Shown here piece by piece: positions 28,979 through 37,767 of a stretch of DNA of 64,000 bases. The DNA comes from Maribacter algarum (ex Lu et al. 2025) (nom. illeg.) (GTDB taxonomy: Bacteria > Bacteroidota > Bacteroidia > Flavobacteriales > Flavobacteriaceae), in the NCBI GenBank assembly GCA_947495915.1, contig CANMAW010000002.1, positions 124,001 to 188,000 of the forward strand. Reading direction: 5' to 3'. Below the pieces are notes generated by a model. It saw only the letters and a program-made list of their open reading frames with translations, searched no databases and was not told the origin of the DNA. The translations under genes were made by a program, and so were the position numbers. Numbering within the stretch: the first letter of the stretch is position 1; every line of letters begins with the position of its first letter.

Positions 28979-30061
28979 ATGAGGTTGTTAATTATAAATG
29001 ATAGTTTAAAACCAGGTGGTAAAGAAAGGCGGTTAATTGAGTTGATTAAAGGATTGTCTAAATACAGTGATATAGAAATACACTTGATAATTTTTTCAGA
29101 TAGTGTTCATTATACAGAGGTTTATGATTTTGGAATACCAGTAACTATTTTAAAAAGAATACCTAAGCGAAATCCACTTGTATTTTACAGATTTTATCAA
29201 GTATGCAGGAAATGGAAGCCGGATTTAATACATAGTTGGGGTACCATGTCTACAATTTTTGCAATACCGACTACTATTATTTTAAGGTTAAAACTTATAA
29301 ATGCAAATATTGCTGATGCTCCAGAAAATATGGGTTTTTTTGACAAAAGACTGCTAAGGGCGAGGTTGACATTTCCTTTTTCAAAAATTATAGTGTCTAA
29401 TTCAATGGCAGGCCTAAGAGCTTATGGCGTATCTAATAAAAAAGGGATATGTATTTATAATGGTTTTGATGCCAATCGTACAAAAAATTTAACTAATGAA
29501 AAAGCAATTAGAGAGCAATTTCATATTCAAACTGAATTTGTTATCGGAATGGTAGGAAGTTTTTTCGGAAACAAAGACTATGATTCGTATATAAAAGCTG
29601 CTCTTTTAGTTTTAAAAGAAAGAGAAGATGTAACTTTTTTGGCTATTGGTGATGGTGACGAATTAGAATTGCATAAGTCAATGATTCCTAATGAGTTTGC
29701 TTCAAGATTCATATTTACAGGTTTGCAAAAAGATGTCGAATCATTAATCAATGTTTTTGACATCGGTGTTCTATCAACTTTCACTGAAGGGGTGTCAAAT
29801 GCCATTTTAGAATATATGGCTTTAGAAAAACCGGTTATTGCAAGTATAGGAGGTGGTACGGTAGAGACAGTAGATGATAACATAACGGGTTTTTTAATAC
29901 CGCAGCGTCAGCCACTTATTTTGGCTCAAAAAATTGTAACTCTTTTAGAAAATAAAGGTACAGCTCGAGCAATGGGTGTGGCAGGTAGAGAAAAGCTAGA
30001 AACAACATTTAGCTTAAACCAAATGACCATAGGTTTTTACAATTTGTATAAAACAGTTTAA
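28979..30061 (+). CDS. GT4-family glycosyltransferase
   Basis: A 360-residue GT4 enzyme. Acceptor loop: INDSLKPGGKERRLIELIKG. Donor signature: VLSTFTEGVSNAILEYMAL followed by KPVIASIGGGTVETV. The start at 28979 has AGGAG directly upstream, a rare clear Shine-Dalgarno-like sequence in this window although it is very close to the ATG. It begins 12 nt after the preceding glycosyltransferase, and the next one begins 12 nt after its stop, so co-translation is likely. Confidence 0.9.
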   Translation: MRLLIINDSLKPGGKERRLIELIKGLSKYSDIEIHLIIFSDSVHYTEVYDFGIPVTILKRIPKRNPLVFYRFYQVCRKWKPDLIHSWGTMSTIFAIPTTIILRLKLINANIADAPENMGFFDKRLLRARLTFPFSKIIVSNSMAGLRAYGVSNKKGICIYNGFDANRTKNLTNEKAIREQFHIQTEFVIGMVGSFFGNKDYDSYIKAALLVLKEREDVTFLAIGDGDELELHKSMIPNEFASRFIFTGLQKDVESLINVFDIGVLSTFTEGVSNAILEYMALEKPVIASIGGGTVETVDDNITGFLIPQRQPLILAQKIVTLLENKGTARAMGVAGREKLETTFSLNQMTIGFYNLYKTV

Positions 30062-30073
30062 ACATAATCAATA

Positions 30074-31195
30074 GTGCTAAATAAAAAAAAACTAGCTTTT
30101 TTTGGAATAAAGTACTTCCCATCAAAAGGAGGTACAAGTCGTGTTGCAGAAAATTTAATATTAAATCTTATTGATGATTACGATATAACAATTTATTGTT
30201 ACAAAAATAAATTGGCGAAGAATCATATAAGGGGTGTAAACGTAATAGAACTCCCGAATTTAAAATTTGGAAGTATTGGGGTTTTTGGATATTATTTTTT
30301 GTGCTATTTACATATTTTGTTTTTTGCAAATTATGACATTATTCATGCTCATAAAATTGACAGTTTTATCTTTTTAAATTTGTTAGAAAAAAGGGCAAAG
30401 GTTATTGCTACAGCTCATGAAGCCCCTTATAAAAGGGATAAATGGAGTGGCGTTGCGAAAAAGTTTTTTAAAATAAGTGAAAAGAGCTTTCTAAATTTTA
30501 ACGGAATAAAAACTGCAATTTCTAAGCCGTTATGTGAGTTTTATGCTGAAAAGTATAATGTTGAAGTTCAGTTTATTGCTAATGGTATAAACCTAAATGA
30601 CACTAGAAAGGCAAATGACAAAATAGGCTTTTGGCCTAAAGAGCTGCCTAAAGATACGCCGTTCGTCTTGTTTGCCGCAAGAAGAATTATGGGTACTAAA
30701 GGCTTGCATACAATGTTAAAAGCATACAAAGAGTTAGGATATAAGGGAAATATTTTTGTAGCAGGAGAATTAGACAATTATCCTGCTTATATCAAAAAAA
30801 TTAAACAATTAAGTGTTGGTCTAAATGTATACTTTCTGGGTTTTGTTCATCCGCTTTCTACATTATTAGAATATGTTTATAAAAGTGAGTACTTTGTTTT
30901 TCCTTCTGAAACGGAAGGTATGTCAATTATGCTATTAGAAGTGGCAAGTGTTGGAAAGCCAATTTTAGCAAGTAATATACCTGAAAATACTCAAGTTTTT
31001 AATGAAAATGAAGTTCTATATTTTGAAAATAAAAGTGTTAGTGATTTAATCGAAAAAATTAATTGGCTTAATAATCACCCTAGGAAGTTTAAAGAATTAG
31101 GGGAAAACGCTAGCACAAAAGTAGCTAGTAACTATACTTGGAATAAAATTGCAATTGAATACAAGACTTTATATGAATCTCTGAATAAAACCTAA
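30074..31195 (+). CDS. GT4-family glycosyltransferase
   Basis: A 373-residue GT4 enzyme and the last of the glycosyltransferase run. The start is GTG (30074). The acceptor loop reads FGIKYFPSKGGTSRVAENL; the donor region has FVLFAARRIMGTKGLHTML and FVFPSETEGMSIMLLEVASV with KPILASNIPENTQVF. It closes the forward EPS biosynthesis block; the next gene, 125 nt downstream, is the first of the lyase-like lipoproteins. Confidence 0.9.
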   Translation: MLNKKKLAFFGIKYFPSKGGTSRVAENLILNLIDDYDITIYCYKNKLAKNHIRGVNVIELPNLKFGSIGVFGYYFLCYLHILFFANYDIIHAHKIDSFIFLNLLEKRAKVIATAHEAPYKRDKWSGVAKKFFKISEKSFLNFNGIKTAISKPLCEFYAEKYNVEVQFIANGINLNDTRKANDKIGFWPKELPKDTPFVLFAARRIMGTKGLHTMLKAYKELGYKGNIFVAGELDNYPAYIKKIKQLSVGLNVYFLGFVHPLSTLLEYVYKSEYFVFPSETEGMSIMLLEVASVGKPILASNIPENTQVFNENEVLYFENKSVSDLIEKINWLNNHPRKFKELGENASTKVASNYTWNKIAIEYKTLYESLNKT

Positions 31196-31320
31196 GACAA
31201 TTTAGAAATACCATTGTTAGCTTTCTAAGTATCGTTAATTTATTTTTTTTGTTAGTTAGTCTATTCATTATCAATGTTTTATACTATATTTATAGCGTCT
31301 GACACATATTTTATATTATT

Positions 31321-32763
31321 TTGAGGCATACAGCGTTTATAGTATTAATTCTGCTACAATTTTCGTGCGACAATAGTGATTCGAACCTAAGGGTGGTGAA
31401 CCAAGCTCCAATTGCTAAGGCTAATGCAGATCGTGAAATTGGTCAAGTACCTTTAAGTGTTAATTTTTCTGGAAGTAATTCTTCAGATGATACTTCTATT
31501 CATAGTTATTTTTGGGATTTTAAAGATGGGTCTGAATCTAATGAGTTAAATCCTTCACATATCTTTAATGAAATAGGAATATTTAATGTAGAATTAACGG
31601 TTACAGATGAACAAGGGTTGGCTGATCAAGATATAATTAGTGTAGTGGTAGAGGAGCAGCCAAATGAAATACCTACAGCCATTGCTTCAGTAAATATTTT
31701 AAGTGGAGAAGCACCATTGAAAGTTGATTTTACTGGAAGTAACTCTACAGATGACATTGAAATATCTAATTATATTTGGAATTTTCCTGATAGTGAAGTT
31801 TCAGAACCTGATACTTCTTACGTATTTGATCAAGCTGGTGAATTTGACATTACCCTAACCGTTGTTGATAACACTGGACTTAAAGATAGTACGTTGATTA
31901 CTATCACTGTGACACCTGAAAACAAAGATAGATTAGCTTGCCAAATTGGAGGAGGGCTCGCAAATCAAACGGGGAAAAAGGTATGGTGTTGGCAGAATAT
32001 TGACATACCTTCAGGTGCGCTGAGCGGTGGAGATAGTTTTAGTAATGGAGAGCTAGCTTTAAGTGTAGAGTGTAGTGAAAATCAAGTGGTTAATTTTGGT
32101 GATCAATTGATGTTTAAACTTAATCCTATTAGCCCTGAAGCAGCAAATTGGTGTAATAATGAATATAACTTGCGTTCAGAAATTCGTACACTACCATGGC
32201 CAGTAAAGCAGTCCTTAGGAACTGAAGAGTGGCTTGGATGGTCTTATACTTTTGGTGATAATTATGAGGTAGATAATCAAAATCCCTGGTTGTTTTTTCA
32301 AATGCATCAAGGGGTTAATGGTTCACCTCCTTTTGAATTAGCTGTTGTTCCCTCGAGTCTCTATGGTGCGGAAAATGGAGAGGTTGTGGTAATTAATGAG
32401 GCCAATTTAGAGGAAACAGATCGAACACTTACTGGTTTTGTACCAACCGCTGGTACAACATTGAACATTGTTGTGCATGTGATTCATGATCTCGGTACCA
32501 AGGGAATGCTTCAAGTTTGGATCAATAATAAATTAGTTTATGACAAAAAAGTTGGCACAGTATATGCTGACACTCCTTGGGGTGGAAACGCTAAGTTTGG
32601 AATATATAAATGGGGATGGCGTGAAGCCGTTGGTGTCCAAAGCTCACTTAATCAAGGTATAAATAATTTAGAAACTTATATGGGCCCGCTTCGTATAATA
32701 ACAAGAAAACCCAATGATGTAGATTATAATAAAAATGCTTTTAATGAGGTTGTCCCACGTTGA
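31321..32763 (+). CDS. Surface lipoprotein: two PKD domains plus polysaccharide-lyase-like domain
   Basis: A 480-residue lipoprotein with TTG as the only plausible start (lipobox LLQFSC, Cys16). Two PKD domains follow (about 28-110 and 115-200; FWDFKDGSESNELNPSHIF, YIWNFPDSEVSEPDTSYVF). The C-terminal 275 residues match the heparin-lyase-I-like beta-jelly-roll pattern: RSEIRT, EEWLGWSYTFG, WLFFQMHQG, PWGGNAKFGIYKWGWR and YMGPLRIITR. The conserved Arg, Gln and His residues are candidate substrate and catalytic residues. It probably cuts an acidic polysaccharide at the cell surface; its place right after the EPS locus suggests EPS trimming, as AlgL does for alginate. The exact lyase family and substrate are not proven. 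Confidence 0.72.
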   Translation: MRHTAFIVLILLQFSCDNSDSNLRVVNQAPIAKANADREIGQVPLSVNFSGSNSSDDTSIHSYFWDFKDGSESNELNPSHIFNEIGIFNVELTVTDEQGLADQDIISVVVEEQPNEIPTAIASVNILSGEAPLKVDFTGSNSTDDIEISNYIWNFPDSEVSEPDTSYVFDQAGEFDITLTVVDNTGLKDSTLITITVTPENKDRLACQIGGGLANQTGKKVWCWQNIDIPSGALSGGDSFSNGELALSVECSENQVVNFGDQLMFKLNPISPEAANWCNNEYNLRSEIRTLPWPVKQSLGTEEWLGWSYTFGDNYEVDNQNPWLFFQMHQGVNGSPPFELAVVPSSLYGAENGEVVVINEANLEETDRTLTGFVPTAGTTLNIVVHVIHDLGTKGMLQVWINNKLVYDKKVGTVYADTPWGGNAKFGIYKWGWREAVGVQSSLNQGINNLETYMGPLRIITRKPNDVDYNKNAFNEVVPR

Positions 32764-32833
32764 TTATTGGGTAATTATATAGTTGTGACTGTACTGAAGT
32801 GAAGTAATTCATCGAAATCGTGATCATTTCACT

Positions 32834-32871
32834 GCATTTTGTCGAATTTTACTACACCTAGTCGACTATTT
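32834..32871 (+). promoter_or_regulatory. Conserved upstream element of lyase paralogue 2
   Basis: GCATT-N3-TCGAAT-N11-TAGTCG-N-CTATTT occurs here and, with identical spacing, at 35262-35299 upstream of paralogue 3. It starts 108 nt before the ATG here and 104 nt before the ATG there. TAGTCGACTA (32859-32868) is a perfect palindrome. It is a candidate operator or promoter element. Confidence 0.5.
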
Positions 32872-32895
32872 TCAAACTTTATTGCGTTCTTAGAT

Positions 32896-32923
32896 TTAGT
32901 CTTATTTATAAAAATAGGACTAA
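32896..32923 (+). promoter_or_regulatory. 5'-leader hairpin before lyase paralogue 2
   Basis: TTAGTCTTATTT (32896-32907) pairs with AAATAGGACTAA (32912-32923) over 12 bp with one G-T pair and a 4-nt loop. It is followed at once by ACCCCAAAT and the start codon 9 nt later. There is no T-tract, so it is not a normal terminator. The same ACCCCAAAT stands just before the start of paralogue 3, there after a weaker TTTCAC/GTGAAA pair (35316-35346). Confidence 0.5.
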
Positions 32924-32941
32924 ACCCCAAATCTACCCGTT

Positions 32942-34027
32942 ATGAACCTGCATTTTAAACGAATTCATTTTTGTATGTTTTTTTCATGTATTATAATTAT
33001 CACTTTTTTGTTGAATGTTTCTTGTAGTAAAGATCTAGATACTCTAAGAGCTAGTGTAATTAGTGATGACGTTACGACTATCGTTGAACAAGATGACGAG
33101 GGTAATAGCACTAACAATGATCCTACAGTAGAAGAAGAGCAGGACAATGTACCAAACGAGGAGGAAAATAGTTTAAATGAAGACCCACTAAATGTTCAAA
33201 ATTGTTCGACTACAGGAGGTAAAGCAAATGAGCTAGGACTGAAAACATGGTGTTGGGGAGATGTTTTTGTTCCATCAGGTGAATCATCTGGTACTGAATC
33301 ATTTAGTAACGGAGAATTAGCTCTTAATATAGAATGTAATGCAAATCAGGTGGTTCAAGAAGGTGATCGGCTCAAGTTCGTTCTTAATCCGCAGAATCCA
33401 TCTCCAGCAAGTTGGTGTAATAATAGTTTTAATATGAGAGCTGAAATTAGAACAATGCCTTGGAAGGTGAATCAGCCATTAGGTACAGAAGAATGGATAG
33501 GATGGTCATATACATTTAGTGATGATTATAAAATAGATGAAGAAAACCCGTGGTTGTTCTTTCAAATGCAACAAGGTGTTGCAGGCTCTCCCCCTCATGA
33601 ATTGGCTATTGTTCCATCAAGTTTGTATGGAGCAGAAAATGGTGAAGTAGTTGTTATTAACCATGCCAATAAAACTGAAACTGATAGAAGTAGAACAGGT
33701 GTGGTGCCAACCGCTGGTACAACTTTAAACATCGTTGTTCATGTGATACATGATTTAGGTACGAAAGGTCTTCTGCAGGTTTGGATTAATAATGAATTGG
33801 TATATGACAAGCAAGTTGGCACTGTTCATGAATCGGCGCCGTGGGGTGGTAATGCTAAATTTGGTATTTATAAGTGGCCGTGGCGTGAATCTGCAGGTGT
33901 ACAAAAATCGTTAGATCAAGGCATAAGTCATTTAGTTACCTATATGGGACCTCTAAAGATAATTACAAGAAAGCCCGGTGACGAAAATTACGGACAAAAT
34001 TCTTTTAGCACGGTTGCGCCGAATTAA
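32942..34027 (+). CDS. Surface lipoprotein: polysaccharide-lyase-like domain only
   Basis: A 361-residue paralogue of the previous lyase-like gene that lacks PKD domains. The lipobox is LLNVSC (Cys28), followed by SKDLD; acidic residues directly after the Cys resemble surface-export signals of Bacteroidetes lipoproteins. An acidic linker (about 40-85) leads to the lyase-like domain (about 88-361), with the same blocks: RAEIRTMPW, TEEWIGWSYTF, WLFFQMQQG (Gln replaces the His of the two paralogues) and FGIYKWPWR. The His-to-Gln change in FFQMHQG may alter activity. It has its own leader and probably its own promoter. Confidence 0.72.
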   Translation: MNLHFKRIHFCMFFSCIIIITFLLNVSCSKDLDTLRASVISDDVTTIVEQDDEGNSTNNDPTVEEEQDNVPNEEENSLNEDPLNVQNCSTTGGKANELGLKTWCWGDVFVPSGESSGTESFSNGELALNIECNANQVVQEGDRLKFVLNPQNPSPASWCNNSFNMRAEIRTMPWKVNQPLGTEEWIGWSYTFSDDYKIDEENPWLFFQMQQGVAGSPPHELAIVPSSLYGAENGEVVVINHANKTETDRSRTGVVPTAGTTLNIVVHVIHDLGTKGLLQVWINNELVYDKQVGTVHESAPWGGNAKFGIYKWPWRESAGVQKSLDQGISHLVTYMGPLKIITRKPGDENYGQNSFSTVAPN

Positions 34028-34074
34028 GTTTCTAAAGTTTTAATTTAGTGCAGAGTTTTACTTAGATATTGTTA

Positions 34075-34722
34075 CTAATATGTAATAGTGTCATTGATTA
34101 CAACTGTGAAAGTCATGGTAAGCCCTAGTACTCTGTTTCGCTTAATCTGGTATCTCTTAATTCCACATTCTTTTAAAAGATATTTTAGTTCTTTATATGA
34201 TACTAAATTAAGCCTTTCTTGTGGCCACCAAATATTATTTGTTTTACGCCATTTAGAGAAAAGATTATCCTTCCAATGAATGAACCAAACCATAGTATGA
34301 GCATCTACCGGAAAATACTTATTAGGTGTTGTGAAAAATACATTTTTTGAAACACGGTTCATTTCATTAATAAAATAAATCTTTTTTGAGATATCTCCAA
34401 CGTGCTCAATTACCGCGTTGCTATAGGTCCAATCAAATTGTTTGTCTGAAAATGGAAATTTACCTCCAGGATATTGAACAAATATCATATTGCTATATTT
34501 TTTTTTAACAAATGTCATATCATCAATACCAAGCCCAGTATAATTTGATGGATGATGTTTGAAGGTTTTAATAAAGTAATTGGCCGATTCAGGACTGTTT
34601 GTTTTCTCACTATGTACTCCGACATCAAGTACTGTTTGAGACTCCTTATAAAATGTGTAAAATTGCTTTTGTTTTTGATCCCTTGAAAATGGCTGTATTC
34701 TTTTTTTTAATTTATTGAACAT
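34075..34722 (-). CDS. SAM-dependent methyltransferase (class I)
   Basis: A 215-residue cytoplasmic protein. Motif I is LDVGVHSEK (normally LDxGxGxG, so degenerate), the acidic loop is LGIDD, and motif IV/post-I reads FDWTYSNAVIEHVGD, a Methyltransf_11 pattern with the usual IEHV helix. Near the middle is FFTTPNKYFPVDAHT. It is a single reverse-strand gene between two lyase paralogues, inside the EPS region, so methylation of a sugar or lipid-linked intermediate is plausible but unproven. Confidence 0.7.
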   Translation of the reverse strand: MFNKLKKRIQPFSRDQKQKQFYTFYKESQTVLDVGVHSEKTNSPESANYFIKTFKHHPSNYTGLGIDDMTFVKKKYSNMIFVQYPGGKFPFSDKQFDWTYSNAVIEHVGDISKKIYFINEMNRVSKNVFFTTPNKYFPVDAHTMVWFIHWKDNLFSKWRKTNNIWWPQERLNLVSYKELKYLLKECGIKRYQIKRNRVLGLTMTFTVVINDTITY

Positions 34723-35365
34723 ATGGCTGGCGTCTTTTGAATTTTAAAATTGGCTACCAAAATTGATGCGCAAAACAAAAAAGAGTATTACACAATCAGC
34801 TTGCGCCTTTATGGTATTTGGGGAGAATTTTGGGTTTGCATGTAATTAGACATGAGGCTTAGACAGGGGAGCTATACTTCTATATAGTCAGTTTATAAGA
34901 TAATTTAATAATTCGATAATTTCAAGTTATAAGTGCTAATAAAAACGAGGTAATTAACCATAGGTAGAATTTTTGATCATAATTGTCTTAAAAAACCTGA
35001 TCGTTCATAAGATAGGTGAAAATTACTATCACAGGTTTAGTCAACTGGCTGTGTAAAACACTTTAACTAGGCGTTGTATATATTCACAAGTAGAAAATGG
35101 TTTCAATCGTTTTGGTTGAATTTTAGTTGACTGATGAAGTTTTCAATGTATTGAACTTAAATCAATTATCCTTTTAAATAAACTTGTTGAAAAAATAGGC
35201 TTTAACTATACTAAAATTTGATTTGAAACGTATTAGTCATGGTGAAAAGTTAAAATTTTGTGCATTACATCGAATATTGAAGCTTTTAGTCGGCTATTTA
35301 TAATATCGTAACGTATTTCACCTAGTCATTGTTTTTTATAGTGAAAACCCCAAATTTTGAAAAAG
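34723..35365. other. Long intergenic region upstream of lyase paralogue 3
   Basis: About 640 nt with no credible gene on either strand. The right end carries the conserved element GCATT-N3-TCGAAT-N11-TAGTCG-N-CTATTT (35262-35299), a TTTCAC/GTGAAA stem (35316-35346) and ACCCCAAAT just before the ATG at 35366. TAGTC recurs several times (35233-35240, 35287-35291, 35323-35327 region), which may mean multiple binding sites. The left part is plain A+T-rich sequence, probably holding the methyltransferase promoter. Confidence 0.45.
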
Positions 35366-37759
35366 ATGATATCACGTCCCATGAAGATATTTAAGAATTT
35401 ACTTTCTTTTGTGGTTATTTCGGTTTTACTTATTGTTTCATGCAGTAAAGATATTGATAGCTTAAAAGATGCCGTCTTGAGTGATGAAGATATTCAAGTA
35501 AGTGAAACCTCAACAACAAATGACGCATCTAATGAGCAAGATGAAGTGGTTGAGGTAATTGATGAAGTTAACGAACAATCTATAGAACTTGAAAGCAGAA
35601 CTACCATTTTTCCTTCTATTCAAGATGCCTACATACAGAATGGTCAGGGTTATGATCAGACTATTGTAAGGCTACAAGAAAATCATAGAACTAGTTATTT
35701 AATGTTTGATTTGAGTCAAATAGATTCTATAGAAGGAAAAATAACTTCTTTAAATTTAGAATTTATAATTAATACTGATGATGGCAGTGGTACTATTGAG
35801 GTGTTCAAGGGAAATTCTAATTCTTGGACTGAAGATAGTTTAACTAATAAAAATGCCCCTGAACCTGGTGTTCTTATAGGAAGCGTAGATAATGAATTCT
35901 ATGTAGATAACAAAGTTAGTATCTCTTTAGATGAAAATAGGATACTGCCAGAAGCATCTACGTTAATTTTGGATCATAAAAATGGTGATGATTTGGCATT
36001 TGCTTCTAAAGAAAACCTTAGTGATCTTGGTCCAAGATTGGTTGTTAATTATACAGCACCTATTGATGCCAAAGCCCTTGAAATAGAAATTTCTCAAAAT
36101 ATTATTGAAGATACTTCTGAAGAACCCAATTCAGACCAACCATTGGATGAACCAACATCAAATCCTGAGCCAGAAGAACCAACATCAAATCCAGAACCAG
36201 AATCAGAAGGGCCTTCTCCAGAACCAGAACCAGAATCAGAAGGGCCTTCTCCAGAACCAGAACCAGAAGGGCCTTCTCCAGAACCAGAACCAGAAGAGCC
36301 TTCTCCAGAACCAGAACCAGAAGGGCCTTCTCCAGAACCAGAACCAGAACCAGAAGAGCCTTCTCCTGATCCAGCTCCTGAAGAAGATTCTAATGAGGCA
36401 CCTATAGCGGTGGCAGAGGCCTTACAGATTAATGGAACAGCACCTTTCGAAGTGAACTTTAAAGGAGATAAATCTTTTGATGATAGTTCGGTAACATCGT
36501 ATTCATGGAATTTTAAAGACGGATCTTATTCAAATAATACTAACCCTACGCACACTTTTACTTCTTCTGGAACATATTCGGTTGAATTAACGGTAAGTGA
36601 CGCGGAAGGGTTAACCAGTTCTGACAATATTCAAATTAATGTAAGTGCACCAGTAAATAATCCTCCCGTGGCCGTTGCTTCGGCAAATATAATTAGTGGC
36701 CCTGCTCCTTTAACGGTAAATTTTACAGGTGGTGATTCTTCTGATGATAATGGCATTACAACTTTTCGTTGGGAGTTTAAAGATGGCTCTTCTTCAACAG
36801 AGATGAATAATACACACACATTTAACAGTCCAGGGGTGTATTATGTTGATTTGTTTGTAACTGATGAACAAGGTTTAACCGATTTTGCTGGTATTTTAAT
36901 CACTGTAGAAGAAGTAAATATTGTTGATAATTCTTGTACAACCAATGGAGGTTATGCACATGATACTGGGTTAAAGACTTGGTGTTGGGGCGACATAAAC
37001 GTGCCTTCAGGAGCCTCCAGTGGAAAAGATTCATTTAGTAATGGTCAGTTAGCTTTAAATGTTGAATGTAGTGCTAATCAAGTCGTTAGGGAAGGTGATC
37101 GTCTTAAATTTAAATTGAATCCTACTTCACCTTCACCTGCAAGTTGGTGTGGAAATAATTATAATATGAGGTCTGAAATCCGTACAATGCCTTGGCAAGT
37201 AAATCATCCATTGGGTACTGAGGAGTGGATAGGTTGGTCATATACTTTTGGAAATAATTATGTTGTAGATAATAACAATCCATGGTTGTTTTTTCAAATG
37301 CATCAAGGTGTTTCTGGTTCACCACCATTTGAATTTACAGTAGTTCCATCTAGTCTTTATGGTGCTCAAAATGGAGAAGTAGTAATTATTAACCATGCCA
37401 ATAAAACGGAGACTGATAGAACACGTACAGGTGTAGTGCCATCAGCCGGAACAACTCTAAATATTGTAGTTCATGTTGTACATGGCTTGGGGTCGAATGG
37501 CAAACTTGAGGTTTGGATTAACAATAATAAAGTTTATGATAAGCAAGTAGGTACTGTTTTAGCAGCAGCACCTTGGGGTGGAAACGCAAAGTTTGGAATA
37601 TACAAATGGCCATGGAGAGAAGCGGCAGGAGTTCAAAATTCGACGAATCAAGGTATAACCAGTTTAGAAACTTACATGGGACCACTTCGTATTATTACAC
37701 GAAGACCCGGTGACTCTAATTATGGTCAAAACTCGTTTCAGCAAGTAGTGCCAAGGTAG
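35366..37759 (+). CDS. Surface lipoprotein: CBM-like, Pro/Glu linker, two PKD and polysaccharide-lyase-like domains
   Basis: About 797 residues, the largest of three paralogues. The ATG at 35366 is chosen over a TTG 9 nt upstream because its spacing to the shared ACCCCAAAT leader matches paralogue 2. Lipobox LLIVSC (Cys26) is followed by SKDID. Then come a DNRLRE/CBM96-like beta domain (about 75-230; DAYIQNGQGYDQTIVRLQ, RLVVNY), a Pro-Glu repeat linker (about 255-345), two PKD domains (about 345-435 and 435-520; YSWNFKDGSYSNNTNPTHTF), and the lyase-like domain (about 525-797; RSEIRTMPW, WLFFQMHQG, FGIYKWPWR). It is likely tethered at the cell surface and binds and cleaves a polysaccharide. 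Confidence 0.75.
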   Translation: MISRPMKIFKNLLSFVVISVLLIVSCSKDIDSLKDAVLSDEDIQVSETSTTNDASNEQDEVVEVIDEVNEQSIELESRTTIFPSIQDAYIQNGQGYDQTIVRLQENHRTSYLMFDLSQIDSIEGKITSLNLEFIINTDDGSGTIEVFKGNSNSWTEDSLTNKNAPEPGVLIGSVDNEFYVDNKVSISLDENRILPEASTLILDHKNGDDLAFASKENLSDLGPRLVVNYTAPIDAKALEIEISQNIIEDTSEEPNSDQPLDEPTSNPEPEEPTSNPEPESEGPSPEPEPESEGPSPEPEPEGPSPEPEPEEPSPEPEPEGPSPEPEPEPEEPSPDPAPEEDSNEAPIAVAEALQINGTAPFEVNFKGDKSFDDSSVTSYSWNFKDGSYSNNTNPTHTFTSSGTYSVELTVSDAEGLTSSDNIQINVSAPVNNPPVAVASANIISGPAPLTVNFTGGDSSDDNGITTFRWEFKDGSSSTEMNNTHTFNSPGVYYVDLFVTDEQGLTDFAGILITVEEVNIVDNSCTTNGGYAHDTGLKTWCWGDINVPSGASSGKDSFSNGQLALNVECSANQVVREGDRLKFKLNPTSPSPASWCGNNYNMRSEIRTMPWQVNHPLGTEEWIGWSYTFGNNYVVDNNNPWLFFQMHQGVSGSPPFEFTVVPSSLYGAQNGEVVIINHANKTETDRTRTGVVPSAGTTLNIVVHVVHGLGSNGKLEVWINNNKVYDKQVGTVLAAAPWGGNAKFGIYKWPWREAAGVQNSTNQGITSLETYMGPLRIITRRPGDSNYGQNSFQQVVPR
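36191..36366 (+). repeat. In-frame GAACCA-based minisatellite (Pro-Glu linker)
   Basis: The stretch repeats CCAGAACCAGAACCAGAA followed by GGGCCTTCT or GAGCCTTCT. GCCTTCT recurs at 36211, 36244, 36271, 36298, 36325 and 36358, so units are 27 or 33 nt (9 or 11 residues; PEPEPEGPS types). All steps are multiples of three, so copy-number change would alter linker length without a frameshift. Confidence 0.85.
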
Positions 37760-37767
37760 CATTTGTT

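Noticed and set aside
34723-35260. A small RNA or small gene in the long gap before lyase paralogue 3
   Set aside because: A short CACAG/CTGTG inverted repeat (about 35032-35055) is visible, but there is no promoter-plus-terminator pair and no coding frame with supporting features.
36191-36366. The repeat array as a CRISPR
   Set aside because: There are no unique spacers; units are contiguous, coding and of 27 or 33 nt.
36105-36407. A 100-codon Gln/Asn-rich forward frame in the linker of the third lyase paralogue
   Set aside because: It is the alternate reading of the GAACCA repeat and has no independent support.
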